Assembly: GCF_000426305.1 (NCBI RefSeq) | Contig: NZ_AUFC01000001.1 | Span: 62,001 to 126,000, forward strand | Source: Anaerovorax odorimutans DSM 5092 | Lineage (GTDB): Bacteria; Bacillota; Clostridia; Peptostreptococcales; Anaerovoracaceae | DNA length: 64,000 bases | Direction of reading: 5' to 3' | Shown here: piece after piece, positions 1 through 8,621 of the stretch | Layout of the letters: each line of letters starts with the position of its first letter | How positions within the stretch are numbered: position 1 is the first letter of the stretch | Translations under genes and position numbers: made by a program | Notes under the pieces: model-generated | What the model was told of the DNA's origin: nothing | Seen by the model: the letters and a program-made list of their open reading frames with translations, nothing else | The model's database searches: none

Positions 1-10
1 TCTCTATAAT

Positions 11-48
11 AAAAAGGATTTAAACTGATTTCAGTTTAAATCCTTTTT
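11..48. terminator. Bidirectional terminator downstream of crotonase
   Basis: A perfect 18-bp inverted repeat (11-28 with 31-48, 2-base loop) starts with a run of A and ends with a run of T, so it can work as an intrinsic terminator on either strand. It lies 26 bases past the stop codon of the minus-strand crotonase gene. Confidence 0.85.
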
Positions 49-73
49 AGTTAATTTTTATGTATAAGTTATA

Positions 74-850
74 TTATTTGTTTTCAAATTTAGCAGCTCT
101 TTTTTCTAAGAATGCATTCATACCTTCTTTTCTATCATCAGAGCAGAATGGAGCAGCACATGCTTCACCTTCATAAGCTACACCTGTTTTAACATCAAGC
201 ATAATTCCGTTGTTTACTGCAATTTTAGCGTGCTTAACTGCAATAGGAGCTTTTGACATTATAGTTTTTGCAATTTTTTCACAAGTAGAAATCAATTCAT
301 CACCAGGTACGATTTTTTCAACTAATCCAATTCTGTAAGCTTCATTTGCATCAATCATTTCAGCTGTCATTATCAAATATTTTCCCATGCCTTTTCCTAC
401 TAATCTTGGAAGTCTTTGTGTACCTCCAAAACCAGGTATAATTCCAAGATTTACTTCAGGTTGCCCGAATTTGGCTGCTTCAGATGCAACCCTTATATCA
501 CATGCCATAGCAAGCTCACATCCGCCACCTAGTGCAAAACCGTTTATTGCAGCAATAACTGGCTTTGTAATTTCTTCGATAAAGTTCATGACTTTTTGAC
601 CTTGCTTCATTAATTCTTGCCCTTCTAAACCGGTTAAGTTTACCATTTGAGAAATGTCAGCACCGGCAACGAAAGCTCTTCCTTCTCCTGTTAAAATAGC
701 TATTTTAACTTCAGGATTTTTTTCTACTTCTGTAAAAGCTGCAAGCAAATCATCTAATACTTCTCCATTAAGAGCATTTAAAGATTTTGGTCTGTTTACA
801 GTTATATATGCTATGCTATCTTTTACCTCATACTTTAAATTTTGATACAT
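74..850 (-). CDS. crt: Enoyl-CoA hydratase / 3-hydroxybutyryl-CoA dehydratase (crotonase)
   Basis: This 258-residue protein is a full-length crotonase-fold enzyme. It should interconvert crotonyl-CoA and 3-hydroxybutyryl-CoA in the cytoplasm. The oxyanion-hole segments are visible (AGADIS at 63-68, GFALGGGCEL at 104-113), and the two expected catalytic glutamates are Glu112 (GGCEL) and Glu132 (GQPEV). The GFGGTQRLPR stretch follows the second one. An AGAAAGGAAG ribosome binding site precedes the ATG. It stands alone, with a strong terminator behind it and no thiolase or dehydrogenase next to it. The crotonyl-CoA-forming 4-hydroxybutyrate cluster at 6.7-11 kb gives it a plausible metabolic partner. 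Exact chain-length preference is not readable from sequence. Confidence 0.9.
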   Translation of the reverse strand: MYQNLKYEVKDSIAYITVNRPKSLNALNGEVLDDLLAAFTEVEKNPEVKIAILTGEGRAFVAGADISQMVNLTGLEGQELMKQGQKVMNFIEEITKPVIAAINGFALGGGCELAMACDIRVASEAAKFGQPEVNLGIIPGFGGTQRLPRLVGKGMGKYLIMTAEMIDANEAYRIGLVEKIVPGDELISTCEKIAKTIMSKAPIAVKHAKIAVNNGIMLDVKTGVAYEGEACAAPFCSDDRKEGMNAFLEKRAAKFENK

Positions 851-1394
851 GAATATACTTCCTTTCTATTGTTAAATTAGAGCATAATGCTCCATATTTG
901 AATTAAGTTATAAAATTATATTACCATTTAAACTTTAAAAAATCAACGAACAAAAGGATGTATTATGCATGCATGAAATTTTCAGATAATTTACCTGAAA
1001 TATTTGAAAATAGTAGCCACTTCTTCACATCTTAATGATTCAAATTATAAGTATATTTGTTTTTAAGAAATAAAAGTTCCTTAAAAAATAATGAAAGAAT
1101 GAAGACCATATTATGGAATTATATGCATAGCTTTGTGAAGAGAATAATAAGTATTGCTTATTAATAATTGTAAATAATTGTTATTAATTTAGACTTGTCA
1201 TTTTTTTTACAGGCCTTTTTTTTAAAATAAAATTAGAGTATAATATATGAATAAAAAATTATAATATAATCAGATTATGTCAATATTTTAAAAACTATCA
1301 CAAAAGGAGCTTAAAGCTTGGCTTTGAGTTCCTTTTATACTGATTAATTGAAATAATCATTTTTAATATTAATATAAAATAAATGAGGTAATAT
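851..1394. other. Non-coding region between crotonase and the O-acyltransferase pair
   Basis: About 540 AT-rich bases with no convincing gene. A TATAAT lies at 1239-1244 and could be a -10 box for the downstream plus-strand pair, but no good -35 is visible. A long wobble-containing hairpin at 1302-1336 lies in the presumed leader. A small ATGCATGCAT palindrome is near 965. Confidence 0.5.
1302..1336 (+). terminator. Leader hairpin upstream of the O-acyltransferase gene
   Basis: A 16-bp stem (1302-1317 with 1321-1336) with two G-T wobbles and a TTG loop ends in TTTT. It lies 59 bases before the start of the MBOAT gene. It may be an attenuator or the terminator of a short transcript; the T-run is short. 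Confidence 0.45.
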
Positions 1395-2783
1395 ATGGTA
1401 TTTAGCAGTTTAATATTTATATTTAGATTTATGCCGTTGGCTTTTTTGTTGTATTATTTAACACCGAGAAAATATAAAAATTTTTCCTTATTTTTGTTAA
1501 GTTTAATTTTCTATTCCTGGGGAGAAATTCATTATATTCCGGTACTTTTTTTAGCAATAATAGTAAATTTTTATATTTCTAATAAAATAGAAAAGAAATT
1601 TAATAATAAAAGATTGTGCAAGCTTTTATTAAGTATATCTATGATAACTAATTTAGGTATTTTGGGATTATTTAAATATAGTGATTTTTTTATAGATAAT
1701 ATAAATAATTTGTTCAATGTAAGTATATCTAATTTAGAATTAGCTCTTCCTTTAGGAATAAGTTTTTATACATTTCAGATCATGTCTTATAGCATAGATG
1801 TTTATCGGGGAAAAGTAAAAGCAGAAAAGAATTTTATTGATTTTGGTGCATTTGTAGCTTTGTTTCCGCAGTTAATTGCAGGACCTATAGTAAGATATAC
1901 AGATATAAATAAAGAATTAAAGAATAGAAAAGTAGATTTTGATCAAATAAGGGATGGGATAGAATTATTTATTTTCGGACTAGCAAGCAAAGTTTTAATA
2001 GCAAATGCTATAGGTTCACTTTGGGATGAAGCATCAGAGCTTGGTTTCTCCAATATTTCATCTCCTCTTGCATGGCTTAGCATATTAGCTTTTACATTTC
2101 AAATATATTTTGATTTTAGTGGATATTCTTTAATGGCTATAGGTCTTGGTAAAATGCTTGGTTTTAATTTTCCTAAAAATTTTAATTATCCTTATATCTC
2201 AAAAAGTATGACAGAGTTTTGGAGACGCTGGCATATTACATTAGGATCTTGGTTCAGAGAATATTTGTACATACCTTTGGGAGGGAATAGGAAAGGTACT
2301 CTAAGGCATTATTTTAACTTGTTTTTTGTTTGGGCAGTAACAGGATTTTGGCATGGAGCTAGTTGGAATTTTGTGTTTTGGGGTTTACTTTTCTTTATAC
2401 TGATCAGTTTAGAAAAATTATTTTTACTAAATATATTAGAAGGTAAGCATCTATTATCAAAGATATTTTCAAGAGTATATTTTATTATTTTAACTATGAT
2501 TGGATGGGCTGTATTTGCTATTACGGATTTTAATGATCTTCAATTATTTTTTTCAAGGTTATTTGCATTTGATATAGGTACAGATGTTGTTTATTATATA
2601 AGAAATTATTTTATGGTATTTATTCTTGCAGGAGTATTTTCTACACCAATACTGAAAAAACCTTGGGAGCATTTAAATAAAAACGGAGCTGTCAGAACTA
2701 TTATATTGTTAGTATTATTTATTATTACTGTAGCATATATTGTGGATTCTTCTTATAATCCATTTTTATACTTTAGATTTTAG
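1395..2783 (+). CDS. MBOAT-family membrane O-acyltransferase (AlgI/PatA-like)
   Basis: This 462-residue polytopic membrane protein belongs to the MBOAT family and is closest in layout to AlgI/PatA proteins, which pass acetyl groups across the membrane to exported polysaccharides. Many hydrophobic helices are visible. The family signature FWRRWHITLGSWFREYLY has His280, and TGFWHGASWNF holds the catalytic-type His320. The length of about 460-470 is normal for the family. A GAGGT ribosome binding site precedes the ATG. The next gene begins 15 bases later and encodes an AlgJ/AlgX-like DHHW protein, the usual partner, so the two probably acetylate a cell-wall or capsule polymer. The polymer cannot be named from sequence. 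Confidence 0.88.
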   Translation: MVFSSLIFIFRFMPLAFLLYYLTPRKYKNFSLFLLSLIFYSWGEIHYIPVLFLAIIVNFYISNKIEKKFNNKRLCKLLLSISMITNLGILGLFKYSDFFIDNINNLFNVSISNLELALPLGISFYTFQIMSYSIDVYRGKVKAEKNFIDFGAFVALFPQLIAGPIVRYTDINKELKNRKVDFDQIRDGIELFIFGLASKVLIANAIGSLWDEASELGFSNISSPLAWLSILAFTFQIYFDFSGYSLMAIGLGKMLGFNFPKNFNYPYISKSMTEFWRRWHITLGSWFREYLYIPLGGNRKGTLRHYFNLFFVWAVTGFWHGASWNFVFWGLLFFILISLEKLFLLNILEGKHLLSKIFSRVYFIILTMIGWAVFAITDFNDLQLFFSRLFAFDIGTDVVYYIRNYFMVFILAGVFSTPILKKPWEHLNKNGAVRTIILLVLFIITVAYIVDSSYNPFLYFRF

Positions 2784-2798
2784 AAAGAGGCAATATGC

Positions 2799-3932
2799 AT
2801 GAAGAAACTTTTAAGATATCCTTTAATTATTTTATTTACTCTTATTGTATTTGGATTCACTGTTTTAGATACTTTTACTCATGATAAGTCTTATTCTCAG
2901 TTAGAGAATAGAGTACTGGTTCAAAGACCAAATCCAACTTTAGAGAAAATTATATCTAATGAATATACAAAAGATTATGAAGAATACATAGATGATCAAA
3001 TACTAGGAAGAGATGAATGGATAGACATTAAGTCCAGGGTGGAATTTATACTTGCAAAGGTGGAAAATAACGGAATAATATATGGAACAGATCATTATTT
3101 GTTTGAAAAATATAAGATAATGAATGAAACTAGACTAAATAAAAATGTAAACTTTATTATGGAATTTATAAAAGATTGTAAATATCCAGTAACTTTTGGG
3201 ATTATTCCAAATTCATATATGAAAAATCAAGATAAATTACCTTACGGTCTTGATAATTTAAATCAATATACATATATTAATGATATAGATGATAAGATAA
3301 AAAAAATAAATAATAATAATGGAAAAGAAACAGAAATTTTAAATTTAAATGATTTAAATTTAAAGTATTATAAAACAGATCATCATTGGACAACTCAAGG
3401 AGCATACATTGCTTATGAGCAGCTTATGAAACAATATAGTCTTCCTATTATTAGCGTGGAACAATTATCTGAATTTAAAAAAGTTGAAAAGGATTTCTAT
3501 GGAAGTTATTTTAATAAGTGTAAAGTTTTTAATGCAGAGCCCGATATAATAACTTATTATGATATACCAATAGAAAGAGTAACAATAGATGGAAAAGACA
3601 AAAATGGAATTTATGATTTTTCAAAATTAAAATCACGTGATAAATATGGAATGTTTTTATATGGAAATAATGGGATTACTAAAATAATAAGTAACAATAA
3701 GATAAATAAAACTGATAAAAAGACAAAAATTCTAATTATTAAAGATTCATATGCAAATTGTTTTACTCCGTTTTTAACATATAATTTTGATGAGGTGACA
3801 GTAATAGATTTAAGATCTATAGGAGTTAAGCTTAGTGATTACTTGAACGAAAATGAATTCGATAAGGTGCTTATTCTTTATAATTTTAAGAGCCTTGCTA
3901 ATGATGTTAACATAGCTAAAATAATTTTTTAA
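2799..3932 (+). CDS. AlgJ/AlgX-like DHHW-family protein, O-acetylation partner
   Basis: This 377-residue protein has one N-terminal signal-anchor helix (about 6-24) followed by an extracytoplasmic SGNH-type acetyltransferase domain. The DHHW motif is at 194-197, and an IIKDSYANCF segment near the C terminus supplies the nucleophile serine expected in AlgJ/AlgX/PatB relatives. It lies 15 bases after the MBOAT gene on the same strand with its own GAGG site, so it should be cotranscribed and act as the extracellular half of an O-acetylation machine. A terminator follows at once. Substrate is unknown. Confidence 0.82.
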   Translation: MKKLLRYPLIILFTLIVFGFTVLDTFTHDKSYSQLENRVLVQRPNPTLEKIISNEYTKDYEEYIDDQILGRDEWIDIKSRVEFILAKVENNGIIYGTDHYLFEKYKIMNETRLNKNVNFIMEFIKDCKYPVTFGIIPNSYMKNQDKLPYGLDNLNQYTYINDIDDKIKKINNNNGKETEILNLNDLNLKYYKTDHHWTTQGAYIAYEQLMKQYSLPIISVEQLSEFKKVEKDFYGSYFNKCKVFNAEPDIITYYDIPIERVTIDGKDKNGIYDFSKLKSRDKYGMFLYGNNGITKIISNNKINKTDKKTKILIIKDSYANCFTPFLTYNFDEVTVIDLRSIGVKLSDYLNENEFDKVLILYNFKSLANDVNIAKIIF

Positions 3933-3934
3933 AT

Positions 3935-3980
3935 AAAAAACTGTTTCGATCACGATTGATGAATCTTGAAACAGTTTTTT
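3935..3980. terminator. Bidirectional terminator between convergent genes
   Basis: A 13-bp stem (3935-3947 with 3968-3980) starts with A6 and ends with a long T-run. It separates the plus-strand DHHW gene from the minus-strand thiamine pyrophosphokinase gene and can serve both. Confidence 0.85.
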
Positions 3981-3990
3981 TTATATAATA

Positions 3991-4641
3991 TTATTCTCTG
4001 GATAAAATAATTAATAATTTTCCTGTGGTATTACTTATTGTAATTGTATCTTCAATAAATTCATTACTGACGCCCAATGGAAAATTGCTTTTTAAATCAG
4101 CATTGATTAAGGGGTAGTAAACACCTTGAATACAGACTCCAGTGCAATTTTCTGTATATGAAAAAAGAGAAATTTTATAACCTTCTTTTTTATATTTTTG
4201 GCAAGAGGAAAGTTTTATCTGCATATCTTCAATCATTGCAACTTTGTCGTTCTTGCTGTTTATCCAAAGCCTGATTTTATTATCAATAGCATAGGAAAGA
4301 CATTGGATATTAGCAATTGTATGATCTAATCTACCGCCGATTCCTCCGCATATAATAAAGTCATTAAACCCTCTTTGAATACCGGTTTTTAAACATAATA
4401 ATGTATCGGTATCATCTTTTTCGGGAGTAGTTCTTATTGTTTCAATGCTGATGGGAATATGACCTTTAAAAGAATCAAAGTCGCCTATTACTAAATTAGG
4501 CATAATCTTCTCTGCTTCTGCTAAATTATATCCTCCATCAGCACATATAATATAATCATCACAATTTATATCAATACAATCTTTTATTAGCCCATCTATA
4601 TATGAAGTTATTATAATGCAGCGTTTGTAATTAATGTTCAT
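3991..4641 (-). CDS. thiN: Thiamine pyrophosphokinase
   Basis: This 216-residue enzyme converts thiamine and ATP to thiamine diphosphate. The family motifs are present in order: ADGG (34-37), GDFDS (53-57), EKDDTDT (74-80) and GGRLDH (102-107), covering the ATP/metal site and thiamine pocket. The length is typical for the Firmicute enzyme. It lies 48 bases downstream of metY on the same strand with no terminator between, so cotranscription is likely. An AGAGG site is spaced normally before the ATG. No TPP riboswitch was seen. Confidence 0.93.
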   Translation of the reverse strand: MNINYKRCIIITSYIDGLIKDCIDINCDDYIICADGGYNLAEAEKIMPNLVIGDFDSFKGHIPISIETIRTTPEKDDTDTLLCLKTGIQRGFNDFIICGGIGGRLDHTIANIQCLSYAIDNKIRLWINSKNDKVAMIEDMQIKLSSCQKYKKEGYKISLFSYTENCTGVCIQGVYYPLINADLKSNFPLGVSNEFIEDTITISNTTGKLLIILSRE

Positions 4642-4689
4642 ATTTGAACCTCTTGTTTAAAACGTGATATTTTGTATAATTATCTATTC

Positions 4690-5973
4690 TTAAACTTGTT
4701 CTAAAGCTTGCTTTATATCTTCAATGATATCATCAATATATTCTATACCTACAGAGAGTCTTATTAAACCAGCATCTATTCCTGCGTCTTTAAGCTGCTC
4801 ATCAGAAAGCTGTCTGTGAGTAGCACTGGCTGGATGTAATACGCATGTACGTGAATCTGCAACATGAGTTACAATAGCAGCAAGTTTTAAATTATCCATA
4901 AATTTAACAGCTGCTTCACGACCACCATTTATACAGAAGGCTATAACACCACATGTTCCGTTAGGCATATATTTTTGAGCTAAATCATAATATTTGCTTC
5001 CCTTCAAAGAAGGATAGTTTATCCAAGAAATCTTATCTGAACTTTCTAGCATTCTAGCTACTTCTAATGCATTTTGACAATGTCTTTCCATTCTTAAGAA
5101 TAATGTTTCTAATCCTATATTTAATAGAAAAGCATTATGGGGGGATGGAATTGATCCAAGATCACGCATTAATTGAGCTGTTGCTTTAGTAATATATGCT
5201 CCTTTACCAAAGGTTTTTACATAGGTTATCCCATGATAGGATTCATCAGGTTCAGTTAATCCTGGGAATTTATCTGCATAAGCCATCCAATCAAAATTTC
5301 CACTGTCAACAATGGCTCCACCCACACTTGTTGCATGACCATCCATATATTTAGTCGTTGAGTGAGTTATAATATCTGCTCCGTGTTCAAATGGGTGGCA
5401 GTTTATCGGAGTAGGGAAAGTATTATCCACAATAAGAGGTACACCATTTTTATGTGCAGCAGTAGAAAATTTCTTAAAATCCAATACAACAAGAGAAGGG
5501 TTCGAAATACTTTCTGCAAATACTGCTTTAGTGTTTGATTTAAATTCTTTTTGTAATTCTTCTTCAGTTATATCCGGATTTACAAAAGTAACTTCTATTC
5601 CGAGTTTTTTCATTGTTACAGCAAATAAATTATAAGTACCACCATAAAGAGCAGATGTACTTATAAAATGGTCACCTGCACCACATATATTAAAAATTGC
5701 ATAAAAGTTTGCAGCTTGTCCTGAAGAAGTAAGCATTGCAGCAACCCCTCCCTCTAAGGCTGCAATTTTTGATGCTACTGCATCATTGGTTGGGTTTTGA
5801 AGTCTTGTATAGAAATAACCGCTTTCTTCAAGATCGAAAAGTTTACCCATATGTTCGCTTGAATCGTATTTGTAAGTAGTAGATTGATAAATTGGGATTA
5901 TCCTAGGCTCTCCATTTTTTGGTGTATATCCGGCTTGAATACAATTAGTGTTAATGTGTCTTTCCTTTATCAT
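4690..5973 (-). CDS. metY: O-acetylhomoserine sulfhydrylase (PLP-dependent)
   Basis: This Cys/Met-metabolism PLP enzyme makes homocysteine from O-acetylhomoserine and sulfide. The PLP lysine is in HSTTKYMDGH (Lys208 from the chosen start). GYFYTRLQNPT and the aspartate in VDNTFPTP are typical of the fold. The frame also opens at a GTG at 5982, but that lies only 2 bases after the AAAGGA site. The ATG at 5973 is 11 bases away and is preferred, giving 427 residues. The length of about 425-430 points to the long MetY group rather than MetB/MetC. No SAM riboswitch or T-box is visible upstream. thiN follows 48 bases later. Confidence 0.92.
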   Translation of the reverse strand: MIKERHINTNCIQAGYTPKNGEPRIIPIYQSTTYKYDSSEHMGKLFDLEESGYFYTRLQNPTNDAVASKIAALEGGVAAMLTSSGQAANFYAIFNICGAGDHFISTSALYGGTYNLFAVTMKKLGIEVTFVNPDITEEELQKEFKSNTKAVFAESISNPSLVVLDFKKFSTAAHKNGVPLIVDNTFPTPINCHPFEHGADIITHSTTKYMDGHATSVGGAIVDSGNFDWMAYADKFPGLTEPDESYHGITYVKTFGKGAYITKATAQLMRDLGSIPSPHNAFLLNIGLETLFLRMERHCQNALEVARMLESSDKISWINYPSLKGSKYYDLAQKYMPNGTCGVIAFCINGGREAAVKFMDNLKLAAIVTHVADSRTCVLHPASATHRQLSDEQLKDAGIDAGLIRLSVGIEYIDDIIEDIKQALEQV

Positions 5974-6295
5974 TAATTTCACATTCCTTTCTGAAAATTC
6001 TTATTTTTTTTTTACATATTGTAAAACGCATTTAATTGCAGTATTATATATATAGTTAAGTAATATATATAATTTATGAGTATTTAATGTAATAAACAAA
6101 ATTATATTAATCATGGTCAGATTAATTTGTTAATATATTATATAACTGTGAATTATAACACAATACTTAACAAATTAAAACTAATTATTTTAAAAATCTA
6201 TTAACAAAATTCTACGTTTTTTAAAAAAGTAACTTTTTCATATATTATTTAATATATATTGTAAAAGTTTAAATTGTAGATAGAGGTGATAGCCT
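5974..6295. other. AT-rich divergent promoter region
   Basis: About 320 bases between the divergent metY and NifU-like genes, almost all A and T, with repeated TATATAAT-like stretches. No riboswitch, clear hairpin or small ORF was found. It must hold the promoters for both directions, but no single -10/-35 pair stands out. Confidence 0.5.
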
Positions 6296-6574
6296 ATGGA
6301 AGAAAAAATTAAAAAAGTGCTTGATGAGCAGGTTAGTCCGCTTTTAGAATCTCACTTTGGAGGAGTACAGCTTGCAAAATTTGAGAATGGTGTCTTATAT
6401 GTGAGACTAACGGGAGCATGTAGTTCTTGTCCATCAGCACAATATACTATTGAGGACGTGGTTAAAACTATTGTCCTTAAAGAAGTACCGGAAGTCAAGG
6501 ATGTTGTACTTGACACATCTGTAAGTGATGAACTTTTGGACATGGCGCGAAAATTGTTAAAAAAAGAAAAATAA
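6296..6574 (+). CDS. NifU C-terminal-domain protein (Fe-S cluster carrier)
   Basis: This 92-residue protein is a stand-alone NifU-like (Nfu-type) domain that carries and hands over iron-sulfur clusters. The two cluster cysteines are in GACSSCPSA (Cys42 and Cys45). A GAGGTGA site lies upstream of the ATG. It lies 128 bases before the gene for 4-hydroxybutyryl-CoA dehydratase, a [4Fe-4S] flavoprotein, and runs the same way. It may therefore supply clusters to that enzyme, though this is inferred from position only. No nifS or nifU scaffold gene is in the window. Confidence 0.88.
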   Translation: MEEKIKKVLDEQVSPLLESHFGGVQLAKFENGVLYVRLTGACSSCPSAQYTIEDVVKTIVLKEVPEVKDVVLDTSVSDELLDMARKLLKKEK

Positions 6575-6702
6575 GTATTATTGCGGCATAAAATTTGCAC
6601 GTTTAGTTAAATGGTTAATTATGGAGCATAGTATGATGGGTGGCAATGGGGCTTAACTATCTGCTATAGTATCCAGGATATATAAAAAGGAGAGGACGCA
6701 TT

Positions 6703-8181
6703 ATGGCATTAAAGACAGAAGCTCAATATATTGAGAGCTTAAGAAAATTAAACACAAAAGTTTATTTAATGGGAGAGAAAATTGATAATTGGGTAGACCA
6801 CCCTATGATAAGACCTTCAATTGATTGTGTAGCAATGACTCACAAATTAGCTGAAGATCCTCAGTATACTGATCTTATGACAACAAAATCACATCTTACA
6901 GGTAAAACTATAAATAGATTTACGCATATTCATCAGAGTACTGATGATTTAATTAAAAAAGTTAAAATGTTAAGACTTCTTGGACAAAAGACTGCTTCTT
7001 GCTTCCAAAGATGTGTAGGTATGGATGCATTTAATGCTGTATATTCAACGACTTTTGAAATTGATGAAAAATATGGAACCGAATATCATAAACGTTTTAA
7101 GAAATATCTTGAATTTGTTCAAGAAAACGATTTAGTAGTAGATGGTGCTATGACTGATCCTAAAGGAGATAGAGGTCTTCCTCCGCATAAGCAGGCGGAC
7201 AAGGATATGTTTATGCATGTTGTAGAAAAGAGAGCTGATGGTATTGTTGTAAGAGGTTCAAAAGCTCATCAAACTGGTTGTATTAACTCACAAGAACATT
7301 TAATCATGCCTACAATGGCTATGGGTGAAGATGATAAAGAGTATGCTATTTCATTCTCTATTGAATCAGATGCTGAAGGAATCTTTATGATTTACGGAAG
7401 ACAATCATGTGATACTAGAAAAATGGAAGATCCTGACAGCATAGATGTTGGTAATCCAAAGTATGGTGGACAGGAAGCATTAGTTGTATTTGATGATGTA
7501 TTTATTCCAAACGAAAGAGTATTTATGTGTGAAGAATACGAATTTGCTACTATGATGGTAGAAAGATTTGCCGGTTATCATAGAGAATCATATGGTGGAT
7601 GTAAAGTAGGAGTAGGTGATGTAGTAATTGGTGCTGCTGCACTTGCTGCTGAATATAATGGAGCACAGAAGGCTTCTCACATCAAAGATAAGCTTATTGA
7701 GATGACTCACTTAAATGAAACATTATATTGCTGTGGTATTGCATGTTCAGCTGAAGGTTGGAAGACAAAAGCTGGTAATTATCAGATTGATCTTCTTCTT
7801 GCAAATGTATGTAAGCAAAATGTTACTAGATTCCCTTATGAAATTGTAAGACTTGCTGAAGATATTGCAGGTGGTCTAATGGTAACAATGCCATCACATA
7901 AAGACTTCCATTCAACTGTTAAAGCAGGTAAAGGTGATAAGACTATTGGAGACTGGTGTAATAAGTACTTTGCAGGTAATGCTAATGTAAGTACTGAAGA
8001 TAGAATGAAAGTGCTTAGATTTTTAGAGAATATTTGTCTTGGTGCAGCTGCTGTTGGTTACAGAACAGAATCTATGCATGGGGCAGGTTCTCCACAGGCT
8101 CAAAGAATTATGATTTCTCGTCAAGGTAATACAGAAATGAAGAAGGGCTTAGCAAAAGATATTATTGGTATCAAAAAATAA
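6703..8181 (+). CDS. abfD: 4-hydroxybutyryl-CoA dehydratase / vinylacetyl-CoA delta-isomerase
   Basis: This 492-residue enzyme dehydrates 4-hydroxybutyryl-CoA to crotonyl-CoA using FAD and a [4Fe-4S] cluster. All cluster ligands known from the Clostridium aminobutyricum enzyme (Cys99, Cys103, His292, Cys299) are present one residue later, as Cys100, Cys104, His293 and Cys300. The residues matching its Tyr296, Lys300, Glu257 and Glu455 are also kept (Tyr297, Lys301, Glu258, Glu456). The +1 shift is consistent throughout, so the fold and length are intact. A good AGGAG site precedes the ATG. It heads the catabolic set with the CoA-transferase and 4-hydroxybutyrate dehydrogenase. The enzyme is oxygen-sensitive, so the host should be anaerobic. 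Confidence 0.97.
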   Translation: MALKTEAQYIESLRKLNTKVYLMGEKIDNWVDHPMIRPSIDCVAMTHKLAEDPQYTDLMTTKSHLTGKTINRFTHIHQSTDDLIKKVKMLRLLGQKTASCFQRCVGMDAFNAVYSTTFEIDEKYGTEYHKRFKKYLEFVQENDLVVDGAMTDPKGDRGLPPHKQADKDMFMHVVEKRADGIVVRGSKAHQTGCINSQEHLIMPTMAMGEDDKEYAISFSIESDAEGIFMIYGRQSCDTRKMEDPDSIDVGNPKYGGQEALVVFDDVFIPNERVFMCEEYEFATMMVERFAGYHRESYGGCKVGVGDVVIGAAALAAEYNGAQKASHIKDKLIEMTHLNETLYCCGIACSAEGWKTKAGNYQIDLLLANVCKQNVTRFPYEIVRLAEDIAGGLMVTMPSHKDFHSTVKAGKGDKTIGDWCNKYFAGNANVSTEDRMKVLRFLENICLGAAAVGYRTESMHGAGSPQAQRIMISRQGNTEMKKGLAKDIIGIKK

Positions 8182-8210
8182 TTTGAACCTTTTAGACTTT
8201 ATAATGATAT

Positions 8211-8241
8211 TAAACCGTCGGAGAATCTCTTCGACGGTTTA
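8211..8241 (+). terminator. Hairpin after abfD
   Basis: A 10-bp GC-containing stem (8211-8220 with 8232-8241) capped by a short GAG/CTC extension, followed by an AT-rich stretch with no long T-run. It may be a weak terminator or an mRNA-stabilising hairpin between abfD and the next gene. Confidence 0.55.
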
Positions 8242-8311
8242 ATAAAATATTTTAATGAGATTTAGAATTATCAGAATACATAGTATATAAAATAGGTAAG
8301 GAGAGAGTCCC

Positions 8312-8584
8312 ATGATATGCGGAGTAAAATTTTGTGGTGGCTGCAATCCCAGATATGATAGAGGAGAAGCCTTTAAAAAAATAAAAGAACATTTTACACA
8401 CAGAGTAGATTTTGTCATAGCAGAAGAGGGTAAAACTTATGACTTCCTATTAATTATCGGCGGCTGTACTAATTGTTGTGCATCATACAAACAATATAAT
8501 TGGAAAACCGAGGTTATTAAGATGTGGGATGAAAAACATTTACCAGAAGTAATTGAAAAAATCGAGAGGATTATCTCCAATTAA
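8312..8584 (+). CDS. Small cysteine-rich protein of unknown function in the 4-hydroxybutyrate cluster
   Basis: I do not recognise a named family for this 90-residue protein. It has two cysteine clusters: Cys3, Cys8 and Cys11 (KFCGGCNPRYDR) and Cys52, Cys55 and Cys56 (GGCTNCCA). A hydrophobic strand (FLLIIGG) precedes the second cluster. The layout resembles a small metal- or Fe-S-binding or redox protein; it has no signal peptide. An AAGGAGAG site precedes the ATG. It lies between abfD and the CoA-transferase gene, about 40 bases before the latter, so it is probably cotranscribed. A role in maturing or protecting AbfD, or in regulation, is a guess. Confidence 0.75.
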   Translation: MICGVKFCGGCNPRYDRGEAFKKIKEHFTHRVDFVIAEEGKTYDFLLIIGGCTNCCASYKQYNWKTEVIKMWDEKHLPEVIEKIERIISN

Positions 8585-8621
8585 ATTAATAAATAAAAAA
8601 TTATGATAGGAGGAAATTGAT

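Noticed and set aside
5974-6295. SAM riboswitch or T-box upstream of metY
   Set aside because: None of the conserved core strings of either element is present; the region is almost pure A and T.
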